A DNA stretch of 64,000 nucleotides, taken from assembly GCF_021228795.1 (NCBI RefSeq), contig NZ_CP089309.1:4399501-4463500 (forward strand), written 5' to 3'. A program made the position numbers and the translations under genes. Each line of letters starts with the position of its first letter. Position 1 is the first letter of the stretch. The DNA comes from Thiocapsa bogorovii (GTDB taxonomy: Bacteria > Pseudomonadota > Gammaproteobacteria > Chromatiales > Chromatiaceae). Positions 55,235 through 63,103 of this stretch are shown here, one piece after another. The notes under the pieces were generated by a model, which did no database searches, was not told where the DNA came from, and saw nothing but the letters and a program-made list of their open reading frames with translations.

Positions 55235-56680
55235 ATGCCGACCCCCGTGGAGGTTCCGCAACGCGAGCGTTGGGCCCGCGTGCGCTTTGCGATCATCGGA
55301 CCCTTGCTCGCCGCCCCGCCGTCGGACGGCGAGTTGCAGGCGGCACTCGCCGCCTTGGCCGCCAAGACCTGGCGCCATCCCGTCACCGGCCTGGATGTTC
55401 GGTTCGGTGTGTCGACCCTCGAGCGCTGGTACTACGCCGCGCGCGCCGCGCCCGATCCGGTGGCGGTGCTGCGCAATCGCGTGCGCGCCGATCGCGGGGC
55501 CTTCCCGAGCGTGCTGCCCGCCGCCCGCGAGGCCCTGCAGGCGCAGTACCGCGATCATCCCGGCTGGACCGCCCAGCTGCATCGCGACAACCTGGCCGCG
55601 ACCCTCGCCGGCACCGCCACCCCGGTGCCGTCCTATCCGAGCGTGCGGCGCTACTTGAAGGCCCACGGGATGGTGCGCCGCGCCACCCCCAAGCGCGACA
55701 CCGCCGGCGCGCTGGCCGCGCGCGATCGCCTGGAGCAGCGCGAGGTGCGCAGCTTCGAGGTCGAGCACGTCTCGGCGCTCTGGCACCTGGATTTCCATCA
55801 CGGCTCGCGCAAGGTGCTCACGGCGGCCGGAACCTGGCTCACGCCGTTGCTGTTCGGGGTCATCGACGATCGCTCGCGCTTGGTCTGTCACCTGCAGTGG
55901 TACACCAACGAGACCGCCGAGGTGCTGGTGCACGGGCTGTCGCAGGCGTTCATGAAGCGCGGCCTGCCGCGCGCCCTGATGACCGACAACGGCGCGGCGA
56001 TGCTGGCCGAGGAGACGACCGCCGGATTGGCCCGTCTGGGCGTCCTGCATCAGACCACCTTGCCCTATTCGCCCTATCAGAACGCCAAGCAGGAGGCCTT
56101 TTGGGGCCGCGTGGAAGGCCGCCTGATGGCGATGCTCGAAGGCGAGTCCGGGCTCACGCTGCAGGCCCTCAACCACGCCACCCAGGCCTGGGTCGAGCAG
56201 GAGTATCACCGCAGCACCCATTCGGAATTGGCCACTACGCCGCTGGCGCGCTATCTGGAGGGCCCGACCGTGGCGCGCCCCTGCCCGGACGCCGCCGCCT
56301 TGCGCGCGGCCTTCCGCATCGAGGTCGCACGACGCCAACGCCGGGCCGACGGCACCGTCAGCCTGGCCGGCATCCGCCTGGAAATCCCCGCACGCTACCG
56401 CGCCCTGGAGACGGTGCATCTGCGTTACGCGCGCTGGGATCTGGCCCATGTCGATCTGGTGGATCCGCACAGCGGTGCGATCTTGAGCCCCCTGCGTCCG
56501 CTGGATAAGGCCGCCAATGCCGGGGAGGCCCGCCGTGCGCTGGTGCCCGGCGCACCGGTGCCGCAACCGAGCACACCGAGCGGGATGGCGCCGCTGCTGC
56601 GCCAGCTCCTCGAGACCCATGCCGCGACCGGCTTGCCGCCGGCCTATCTGCCCCTGAACACCGCCGAGGACACCCGATGA
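55235..56680 (+). CDS. DDE (rve/Mu-type) transposase, TniA-like
   Basis: Product of 481 residues. N-terminal helix-turn-helix part (residues 1-150), then an RNase H-like integrase core with Asp in LWHLDFHHGSR, Asp in LMTDNGAAML and Glu in NAKQEAFWGRVEG, and a beta-rich C-terminal domain (VSLAGIRLEIPARYR). Stop overlaps the ATPase start (ATGA). Together they make a TniA-TniB/MuA-MuB type pair. Confidence 0.92.
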   Translation: MPTPVEVPQRERWARVRFAIIGPLLAAPPSDGELQAALAALAAKTWRHPVTGLDVRFGVSTLERWYYAARAAPDPVAVLRNRVRADRGAFPSVLPAAREALQAQYRDHPGWTAQLHRDNLAATLAGTATPVPSYPSVRRYLKAHGMVRRATPKRDTAGALAARDRLEQREVRSFEVEHVSALWHLDFHHGSRKVLTAAGTWLTPLLFGVIDDRSRLVCHLQWYTNETAEVLVHGLSQAFMKRGLPRALMTDNGAAMLAEETTAGLARLGVLHQTTLPYSPYQNAKQEAFWGRVEGRLMAMLEGESGLTLQALNHATQAWVEQEYHRSTHSELATTPLARYLEGPTVARPCPDAAALRAAFRIEVARRQRRADGTVSLAGIRLEIPARYRALETVHLRYARWDLAHVDLVDPHSGAILSPLRPLDKAANAGEARRALVPGAPVPQPSTPSGMAPLLRQLLETHAATGLPPAYLPLNTAEDTR

Positions 56681-57522
56681 ATGCGCGACTGCTCGCCCTC
56701 TACGGCCTGAAATGGCATCCCTTCTCCTCGGAGCTGCCGATCGAGGCGCTCTACATCCCCCCGCGCGTGGAACACTTCCTGTGGCGCATCGAACAGGCGC
56801 AGATCCGCGAAGGCGGGTTTGCGATGATCCACGGCGAACCGGGCACCGGCAAAAGCGTCGTGCTGCGTCTGCTCGCCGAGCGTCTCGCCCGGCTCCCGGA
56901 TCTGAGCGTCGGCGCCATCGATCATCCGCAAAGCAGCCTCGGGGATTTCTACCGCGAGCTCGGCGAGCTGTTCGCCGTGCCGCTGCGTCCGCACAACCGC
57001 TGGGGCGGTTTCAAGGCGCTGCGTGCCACCTGGCTCGGCCATCTGCAGACCACCCGCCGGCGCGCCGTGCTGCTCGTGGACGAGGCCCAGGAGATGAGCC
57101 CCGCCGTGCTCAACGAGCTGCGCCTGCTCGCCAGCGCCCGCTTCGACTCCCAACCGCTGCTGTGCGTCGTCCTCGCCGGGGATACCCGCCTCACCGATCA
57201 CCTGCGCCGCGAGGAGCTGCTGCCCCTGGGCTCGCGCATCCGCACCCGTCTGGCCACCGAGCATGCGCGCCGCGAGGAGCTGCTCGCCTGCCTGCAACAC
57301 CTGTGCGCCAGCGCCGGCAACGCCGCCCTCATGAGCGAGCCCCTGCAACACACCCTCTGCGACCACGCCGCCGGCAACTACCGCATCCTCACCACCCTGG
57401 CCGCCGAGTTGCTCGCCGTCGCCGCCCAAACCGAGCGCCCCCACCTCGACGAGGCGCTCTTCCTCGAGGTCTTCACCCCGCCCACCACCGCCACCCCGCG
57501 GCGGGCCGCCCTGCCACGTTGA
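56677..57522 (+). CDS. AAA+ ATPase of the transposon (TniB/ExeA-like)
   Basis: Product of 281 residues. Opening YGLKWHPFSSELPIEALY is the ExeA-type start, Walker A GEPGTGKS at about residue 52, Walker B AVLLVDEAQEM, then sensor and C-terminal helices. Expected to choose targets and stimulate the transposase. Confidence 0.92.
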   Translation: MNARLLALYGLKWHPFSSELPIEALYIPPRVEHFLWRIEQAQIREGGFAMIHGEPGTGKSVVLRLLAERLARLPDLSVGAIDHPQSSLGDFYRELGELFAVPLRPHNRWGGFKALRATWLGHLQTTRRRAVLLVDEAQEMSPAVLNELRLLASARFDSQPLLCVVLAGDTRLTDHLRREELLPLGSRIRTRLATEHARREELLACLQHLCASAGNAALMSEPLQHTLCDHAAGNYRILTTLAAELLAVAAQTERPHLDEALFLEVFTPPTTATPRRAALPR

Positions 57523-57540
57523 CCGACTCGGAGCACCACC

Positions 57541-57759
57541 ATGCCGCAGCCCGACACCACCCTGCAGCCATTCTTCTGGCCACCCCTGTCCGATGACGCG
57601 GTCCTCGCCATCCGGGAGGTCCTCTTCCGACTGACCGATCAGTTCGAGACCCGCTACGCCTCCCAAATCCGCGATGCCGAACGCGACGACAACCGGCCTC
57701 GCGACCACCAACCGGACCTGTTCGACGGACCGGATTTCGACGATCCCCTGTTGTTCTGA
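57541..57759 (+). CDS. Small acidic protein of the transposon
   Basis: Product of 72 residues: a helical middle (LAIREVLFRLTDQFETRYASQI) and an acidic end (DLFDGPDFDDPLLF). Preceded by GGAGCACC. Not recognised, but its place 18 bp after the ATPase inside the transposon suggests a part in transposition. Confidence 0.6.
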   Translation: MPQPDTTLQPFFWPPLSDDAVLAIREVLFRLTDQFETRYASQIRDAERDDNRPRDHQPDLFDGPDFDDPLLF

Positions 57760-58100
57760 GTCCCGTCACCGCGCTTGATCCACCTCGCGCCGCCGGCCCA
57801 CACCCCGGCCGCGCGAGACCGCGGGAGCGCTTCGCCGACCCCCATCACGCAACTTGATCACGCCACCATCAAAATCGCTGACCGCACTCAGCAAACAGAT
57901 CAAGCAAACATCTGCCTAAACGACGGCAAGGCCCCGGCTTACTCTCCTACCACGGTCATCGCTATCGGCGAGCGATCGGCCTCGCCGGCTTGCTAGCTAG
58001 GATCTTGTGACAGCGCGGAATGGTATCACGAGCCCCGGCAGGTTTGGGTGACCGGTCAAATAAGCGATGGCGAAGCAGTATAAAGCAACGGAGCAAGATG

Positions 58101-58553
58101 ATGACGCTCATTTACCTGGATATTTGCTGATTCAATCGGCCGTTCGACGATCAGAGCCAGCTGTTGATCCGGCTTCAAACCGAGGCCAAACTATTCGTTC
58201 AGGACGCGATTCGACAAGGCGTTTATTCGCTTGCATGGTCGGCAATTCTCGATCTTGAGAACATCGCGAACCCGGACATGGAACGTCGGATCGCAATCCA
58301 GATGTGGCGATCCCTGGCCTCGGTGAACGTCGACACGAGCCAAAGAATCGAGGCATTGGCTGAGCAGTTTGCAAAAAAGGGCATCAAGCCCATGGACTCA
58401 TTGCATGTCGCAAGTGCCATCGAAGCCGGCGCAACTTGGTTCTTGACCACAGATCATGCTTTGTTGCGAAAGATGAGAAGCGAAAGCCGTTTGAGCGTTG
58501 CAGATCCCGTGGACTTCATCCGTATGCTTCAGGAGTCAAACAATGAGAACTGA
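58101..58553 (+). pseudogene. PIN-domain toxin with an in-frame TGA at codon 10
   Basis: MTLIYLDIC, then TGA (58128-58130), then FNRPFDDQSQLLIRLQTEA in the same frame. The family normally reads LDxCC[LFY]NRPFDD, so the TGA stands where the second Cys is expected. The rest (SAILDLENIANPD, GIKPMDSLHVASAIEAGATWFLTTDHALL) is complete. A shorter protein from ATG 58164 would lack the first catalytic Asp. Probably a nonsense allele. Confidence 0.8.
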
Positions 58554-58755
58554 TGCCGAGATTCGCTCGCACGGAATCCAGCTATTAACCCATGCTTTAG
58601 GCGTTGTGGAAGCCGAACGCTTCATCGCTCTGCTCAATCGCGAACGGTTCGATTATACGAAATGGCGGCAGACTCAATGGCCAGACGAAACTGTTGCGTC
58701 GTTGGCGCATCGAGCCCGCGCGCTGCGCGAGCAAACCGAGACCAAGGCGGATTGA
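58543..58755 (+). CDS. Antitoxin-like protein downstream of the PIN gene
   Basis: Product of 70 residues: MRTDAEIRSHGIQLLTHALGVVEAERFIALL and FDYTKWRQTQW, a helical protein commonly found next to PIN genes of this type. It overlaps the PIN stop by 11 bp. Toxin-first order is the reverse of the other pairs here. Confidence 0.7.
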   Translation: MRTDAEIRSHGIQLLTHALGVVEAERFIALLNRERFDYTKWRQTQWPDETVASLAHRARALREQTETKAD

Positions 58756-58775
58756 CAATGGACACATTGTTTCGC

Positions 58776-58844
58776 AGGCGCCGCTCCGGTTCGGCCGACG
58801 GCGCTCCCGGCCGACGGGGTGGTGGATGCGCTGCGCTTATCCAC
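58776..58844. repeat. GGCGCCGCTCCGG...TTATCCAC repeat, copy 1
   Basis: About 70 bp; recurs at 59991-60066 and 60220-60300. The last part (GGTGGATGCGCTGCGCTTATCCAC) is a dispersed motif seen in many proteobacteria. Copies 1 and 2 flank the PD-(D/E)XK gene. Confidence 0.8.
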
Positions 58845-58930
58845 TCAAGCGCCCCTGGACGGCACGTTGATTGTTCATCAAACCCTGCAGGGGACTAAAC
58901 TCCGACCATCGCCCGTCACCGGAGCTCCGC

Positions 58931-59875
58931 ATGACCGACACCGCCGAGACCACGCCCCTCAGCGACCACGACAGCCCTTGGAAGGAGGCGCTGGAGGGCT
59001 ACTTCCCGGAGTTCCTCGCGCTGCTCTTTCCACGCATCCACGCCGGCATCGACTGGTCACGCGGCCACCGTTTCCTCGACAAGGAGTTCCAGCAGATCGT
59101 CCGCGACGCCGACATCGGTCGCCGCTACGCCGACAAACTCGTCGGTCTGCACCGTCTCGACGGTCAGCCGGCCTGGGTGCTGGTGCACGTGGAGGTGCAG
59201 GGCGAGCCCGAGACGGCCTTCGCCGAGCGCATGTTCGTCTACAACCACAAGATCCGCGACGCCCACGGCGTACCCGTCGCCAGCCTCGCCGTGCTCGCCG
59301 ACACCGATCTGCGCTTTCGCCCCGAGCACTACTCCGATGACCTCTGGGGCTGTTCGGTCGACTTTCGCTTCCCGATGGTCAAGCTCATCGACTGGGACAC
59401 CCCCGAAGCCTGGCCCGCGCTGGAGGCCAGCAACAACCCCTTCGCCCTGGTCGTCATGGCCCAGATCCGCGCCAAGGCCACCAAGGATGCGGAAACCCGC
59501 AAGGCCTGGAAGTTTCGTTTGATTCGCCTGATGTATGATCGCGGTTACGCGCGCAAGACCATCCTGGAGCTGTTCCGCGTTATCGACTGGATGATCCAAT
59601 TGCCCGGGACCCTGGAAACGGCCTTCCGCCAAGAGATCTTCACCTACGAGGAGAGCAAACAGATGCCGTACGTCACCACCGTCGAGCGTGCCGGGATCGA
59701 GAAAGGCAATCGCCAAGGCGAGGCCAACCTCCTGCTCTGGCAGATCGAAAAGAAATTCGGCGAGGCCTCCGCCAATGCCTTGCGCGAGCGCGTCGCGTCC
59801 GCCGACAGCGACACCTTGCGTCTCTGGTCCGAACGCATCCTCACCGCCGACTCCCCGGATGCGCTCTTTCATTGA
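58931..59875 (+). CDS. Rpn-like PD-(D/E)XK nuclease/transposase-family protein with DUF4351 tail
   Basis: Product of 314 residues. DKEFQQIVRDADIGRRYADKLVGL (Asp) and WVLVHVEVQGEPE (E-x-Q) form the nuclease core; FRFPMVKLIDW and NPFALVVMAQIRAKAT follow. The C terminus (LLWQIEKKFGEASANALRERV) is DUF4351-like. ATG at 58931 follows GGAG. Rpn proteins promote RecA-independent recombination; here the gene is bracketed by repeats, in line with spread by recombination. Confidence 0.83.
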   Translation: MTDTAETTPLSDHDSPWKEALEGYFPEFLALLFPRIHAGIDWSRGHRFLDKEFQQIVRDADIGRRYADKLVGLHRLDGQPAWVLVHVEVQGEPETAFAERMFVYNHKIRDAHGVPVASLAVLADTDLRFRPEHYSDDLWGCSVDFRFPMVKLIDWDTPEAWPALEASNNPFALVVMAQIRAKATKDAETRKAWKFRLIRLMYDRGYARKTILELFRVIDWMIQLPGTLETAFRQEIFTYEESKQMPYVTTVERAGIEKGNRQGEANLLLWQIEKKFGEASANALRERVASADSDTLRLWSERILTADSPDALFH

Positions 59876-59990
59876 GCCGCTGACCAGCCTCGGATCCGGC
59901 GATTTTCGGGTCGGATTCTCGCCCTGCGGCCGGGTCCGGTCATGTGCGCTCCTGATTAGAAAAAATCTTCCGCCAGGCTCACGGAATGAG

Positions 59991-60066
59991 CGCCGCTCCG
60001 GTTCGGCCGACGGCGGTCCCGGCCAGCGGGGTGGTGGATGCGCTGCGCTTATCCACCCTACAAAAT
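59991..60066. repeat. GGCGCCGCTCCGG...TTATCCAC repeat, copy 2
   Basis: Continues to CCCTACAAAATAGG, the longer form of the motif. Confidence 0.8.
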
Positions 60067-60081
60067 AGGTGATGCTCCGGA

Positions 60082-60124
60082 CACCGGGGACGTGCCACGG
60101 TCATCGCGATCGGCGACCGATCGG
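60082..60124 (+). other. Candidate empty target site of the ORF-less intron
   Basis: CACCGGGGACG (the 5' flank of copies 1, 2 and 4) is followed directly by TGCCACGGTCATCGCGATCGGCGACC, the sequence that lies downstream of copies 1-3. An intron placed between these halves would give the occupied sites seen elsewhere. Confidence 0.5.
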
Positions 60125-60219
60125 GCTCGCTCATGCGTCCGCCCAAAGCGATGTAGAGTGGAGAAGGCGCGCGCTCGACGGTTGGCCATTGGTATAACGT
60201 CGGCCGCGCCGCATCCACC

Positions 60220-60300
60220 AGGCGCCGCTCCGGTTCGGCCGACGGCGCTCCCGGCCAGCGGGGTGGTGGATGCGCTGTGCTGATCCACTCTACACAATAT
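60220..60300. repeat. GGCGCCGCTCCGG...ATCCAC repeat, copy 3
   Basis: Third copy, with GCTGTGCTGATCCAC in place of GCTGCGCTTATCCAC. No gene lies between 59876 and 60446; this stretch is made of repeats. Confidence 0.75.
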
Positions 60301-60446
60301 GTCATGTATGGATGAAGGCGCGCGCTCGGTGGTTGCAAGAAAGGGCTCTGACCGCTTTTCTCACGTCGCTCAGGATCTCCCGGTTGTCAGTGTAACTACA
60401 ATGGCTATACCGGGCTTACCAATACGCCCCCGAATGAGGTCATGAC

Positions 60447-60728
60447 ATGAGCAAAACGTCCACGGTTCGTTTTGAAGGTATCGTCCAGCCATGGGGCAAT
60501 AGCCTGGGCCTGCGGATCACCCGTTCCGTCAGCGAACTGGCTAACCTGAAGCGCGGTGCGCACGTCACGATGGAGATCACCGATGAAGGACTGCTGATTC
60601 GCCGCCAGGCAACGGAGCCTCGACGCCCGCTTCCCTTCTCCGAAGCGACCCTCCTCGATGGACTCACCCCTTTTACGGCACACGCCGATGAACTGCCCAT
60701 CCTCATCGTCTCCGAACAGGATCACTGA
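60447..60728 (+). CDS. mazE: MazE-family antitoxin (AbrB fold)
   Basis: Product of 93 residues. GIVQPWGNSLGLRITRSVSELANLKRG and HVTMEITDEGLLIRR form the swapped-hairpin AbrB domain; the acidic tail (ADELPILIVSEQDH) should bind MazF. ATG at 60447 follows GAGG. Stop overlaps the mazF region. Confidence 0.9.
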   Translation: MSKTSTVRFEGIVQPWGNSLGLRITRSVSELANLKRGAHVTMEITDEGLLIRRQATEPRRPLPFSEATLLDGLTPFTAHADELPILIVSEQDH

Positions 60729-60729
60729 T

Positions 60730-61116
60730 GTGGCACCCGCTTTCATCCCGGACCGCAACGACATCGTCTGGCTCGATTTCGAGCCGACCAAAGGCCGGGA
60801 GATCGGCAAGTATCGACCGGCCCTGGTCCTGACCAGCCTGGTCTATCACCAACGAACCGGTCTGTTGATCTGCTGCCCAATCAGCACGAGCATTCGCGAT
60901 GCGCTAACCGAGGTTCCCGTGCGTAACCTCGATCAGCCATGCGTGGTGGTGTGCAACCTCGTTCACACCCTGGACTGGAAGGCGCGCCAGGTCAAAAAGG
61001 CTGCCGAGGGTGAACCGGGGCTGATGATGGACGTCCTCGCGCGTCTGATCCCCCTGATCGGAGCGGATCTTCTGCTCGCATCGCCAGAATCCGCACCCGC
61101 GGGCAAGGAGCCGTAA
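60730..61116 (+). CDS. mazF: MazF-family endoribonuclease toxin
   Basis: Product of 128 residues from the GTG at 60730, two bases after the mazE stop. FIPDRNDIVWLDFEPTKGREIGKYRPALVLT is the classic MazF opening; LLICCPISTSIRD and LDQPCVVVCNLVHTLDW follow. An ATG in the same region is out of frame. Confidence 0.92.
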   Translation: MAPAFIPDRNDIVWLDFEPTKGREIGKYRPALVLTSLVYHQRTGLLICCPISTSIRDALTEVPVRNLDQPCVVVCNLVHTLDWKARQVKKAAEGEPGLMMDVLARLIPLIGADLLLASPESAPAGKEP

Positions 61117-61146
61117 CCCTAGATCCGGCAGTTGACCGCTTCGCGA

Positions 61147-61652
61147 GGTAACCGGGGAGATCCGCGCATCGGTCCGCAGGAAGCGGGCACCCGCGAACAA
61201 GTGTCAAAAGCGAGGACGCGGGCGGGGATGCGTGGAAGTCGGAGCCACCCATAGGAGCTGTGACGCCCGGTCATGCGGTTCGAGCAAAGGGGTGGCGGCC
61301 CAGGACAATGCGCGGGTAAAGCACGGCCCTCCACCGAGAGGATTCTGTCCGTGACAACCATGCTCGCGCGTTTCACGCCGTCGGCGTGCCCGCCCTTGTG
61401 GCGGTGCGCGGAACGCTCGGCGCGGCGGCGGGAGCCGCACGCGCGGAGTCGACAGGGCGCTGGACTCGCTCCCCTGTTCCACGGCGGAAGACTCGGGCCG
61501 GGAGCCGGATGGTGTAACACTCCAAGTCCGGTTCTGCGAGGAGTCGGGCGCCGAATCGTCGCATGGCGGAGATATCGCGGCACCGCCGGGAAACCAGGCG
61601 GCAAACAGATCAAGCAAACATCTGCCTAAACGACGGCAAGGCCCCGGCTTAC
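61147..61652 (+). mobile_element. ORF-less group II intron, copy 3 (5' truncated)
   Basis: Identical to copy 1 from its position 51702 to the end. The first 309 bp are missing, so it cannot splice. The start of homology is also the start of the duplicated 2.7-kb unit. Confidence 0.85.
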
Positions 61653-62263
61653 TCTCCTACCACGGTTATCGCGATCGGTGACCGATGGGCCTCGCTGATG
61701 AATCCGGCCAAAACGCGTTCAGCGCGGTTCCCGAGATCGTCGCGTTGACATGGATCCCGCGGACCGTCTAGCCGGCGTAAGAAGACGACTGCAAGTCGTC
61801 GATCCGGGGATGTCGGGGCTTCGCGAGGATCGCGATCGGCGAGCGCTCGGCCTCGCTGGCTTGCGAGCCAGCTGCTTGGGGCCGGCGAATCGTCGCGTCG
61901 TGTTCGTGCCTTCGGCCATCGTGGCACTTGATTGTCGGGCTGCGGGATGTAGGTGTGGGATGATTTCAGTCGCCCCCTGGCACCGACGCAGCGTTGCGCC
62001 GGGCACGCGAACGGGGAGCAGTTGCGCGACTGGATTCCGTCGACGGATGAACCGTGTCCGATTCGGGGATAATTTACCTCGTTGTCCCAGGTCCCCGGTC
62101 GTGGGGCGCTGGACTGGTCCTGCCCAAGCCTAGCCTGCAGGAAACGCTGGAATGGCTGCGATGCGAGGTCTGCCCCGTCCTGGATCGGCGCTGCATCGAC
62201 ACCGTAGACTACGAGGCGTAGGCTACGGTAAAGCGACCCAACTGCCAGCTTCCGGGATGAAAC
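61653..62263. other. Non-coding stretch, duplicate of 52208-52818
   Basis: Same as the first copy at every position I compared; no gene recognised. Confidence 0.6.
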
Positions 62264-62602
62264 ATGCACGCCACGAATGTCAGAAATCTGAAAAAGAACC
62301 CCTCTCTCGCGCTGCGCCAGGCAGAAGAGTCGCCTGTGCTGGTGCTGAAAGGCGATGAACCCAACGCGCTGATCGTGCACCTCGACAAGTCGGTTGCCGA
62401 GGGGGAGCAGTCGGTGAGACCAGCCTTGGCTGCGGCACTCTTCAAAGACGGTACACTGTCTTTGGGCGGGGCCGTCCGGCTGAGTGGTATGGTCACGCAG
62501 GCGTTTCTTCAGTACCTCGGTGAATTGGGTATCGACGTTGTCCGCTTCGACGAAACCACTAGGCACGAAGCCGCGGACCTGGATCGATGGCTCGCGTCGT
62601 AA
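62264..62602 (+). CDS. Phd/UPF0175-type antitoxin, second copy
   Basis: Same 112-residue product as at 52819-53157. Overlaps the toxin by 16 bp. Two identical antitoxin genes mean that loss of one cassette would not release the toxin of the other. Confidence 0.8.
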   Translation: MHATNVRNLKKNPSLALRQAEESPVLVLKGDEPNALIVHLDKSVAEGEQSVRPALAAALFKDGTLSLGGAVRLSGMVTQAFLQYLGELGIDVVRFDETTRHEAADLDRWLAS

Positions 62603-63066
62603 TCGCCGACGCTGGGCCACTCATCGCATTTGCTGGAATCGACGGACTTTTTGTCCTGCGGGTGTTGTTTTCACGGATCCGGATCACCGCGTCGGTGCGG
62701 AACGAATGCTTGGTGACCGAGGGATTGGACGCTCAACGGATCGCTGCATCCATCCGGGACGGCTGGCTGATTGTCGAGGCCCATGCAAGGGAATCGGCTC
62801 CCTTGACCCCGAGCCTGGGGCTCGGTGAAAGCGATTCGATCCGACTGGCCCTGGAGGACCGGGCGCGTTCACTGCTGATCGTAGACGACCGGCTGGCGAG
62901 GCGCTATGCGCTGCGCAAGGGGCTCAACATCGTCGGATCGGTTCGGCTGCTCGATATGGCGGAACGGCGAGGGCTGATCCAGAGTGCGGAGAGGTGCATT
63001 CGGCAGATGTCGAATTTCGGCTACCGAGTCTCCGTTGACCTGTTGGAGCAGATCCGATCCAGTTAG
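62587..63066 (+). CDS. DUF3368 PIN-like toxin, second copy
   Basis: Same 159-residue product as at 53142-53621. Confidence 0.87.
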   Translation: MARVVIADAGPLIAFAGIDGLFVLRVLFSRIRITASVRNECLVTEGLDAQRIAASIRDGWLIVEAHARESAPLTPSLGLGESDSIRLALEDRARSLLIVDDRLARRYALRKGLNIVGSVRLLDMAERRGLIQSAERCIRQMSNFGYRVSVDLLEQIRSS

Positions 63067-63103
63067 GAGTGGCGTGGGATGTTCCAGGAGGAAACCGGGG
63101 ACG

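Larger units (their letters stand above)
54426..57890 (+). mobile_element. Mu/Tn5053-type transposon
   Basis: 3465 bp. Ends begin TGAG..CGG.CA and continue to TGATGGT on both sides (imperfect inverted repeat of about 26 bp). A 5-bp target duplication GCAAA (54421-54425, 57891-57895) is clear by comparison with intron copies 1, 3 and 4. Cargo: zinc-ribbon protein, DDE transposase, AAA+ ATPase and a small acidic protein, in one direction. No resistance or other passenger gene. Confidence 0.93.
53659..57942 (+). mobile_element. ORF-less group II intron, copy 2, split by a transposon
   Basis: Intron parts 53659-54425 and 57891-57942. Same sequence as copy 1 with few changes (one C missing near 54295). 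The 3465-bp transposon entered ten bases after the domain VI-like hairpin, duplicating GCAAA. Confidence 0.88.

Noticed and set aside
57956-58100. Extra small gene between the transposon and the PIN gene
   Set aside because: The open frame is made of intron end and dispersed repeat sequence.
58128-58130. Selenocysteine reading of TGA in the PIN gene
   Set aside because: No SECIS-like structure was evident and a single point mutation explains it; kept only as a low-ranked test.
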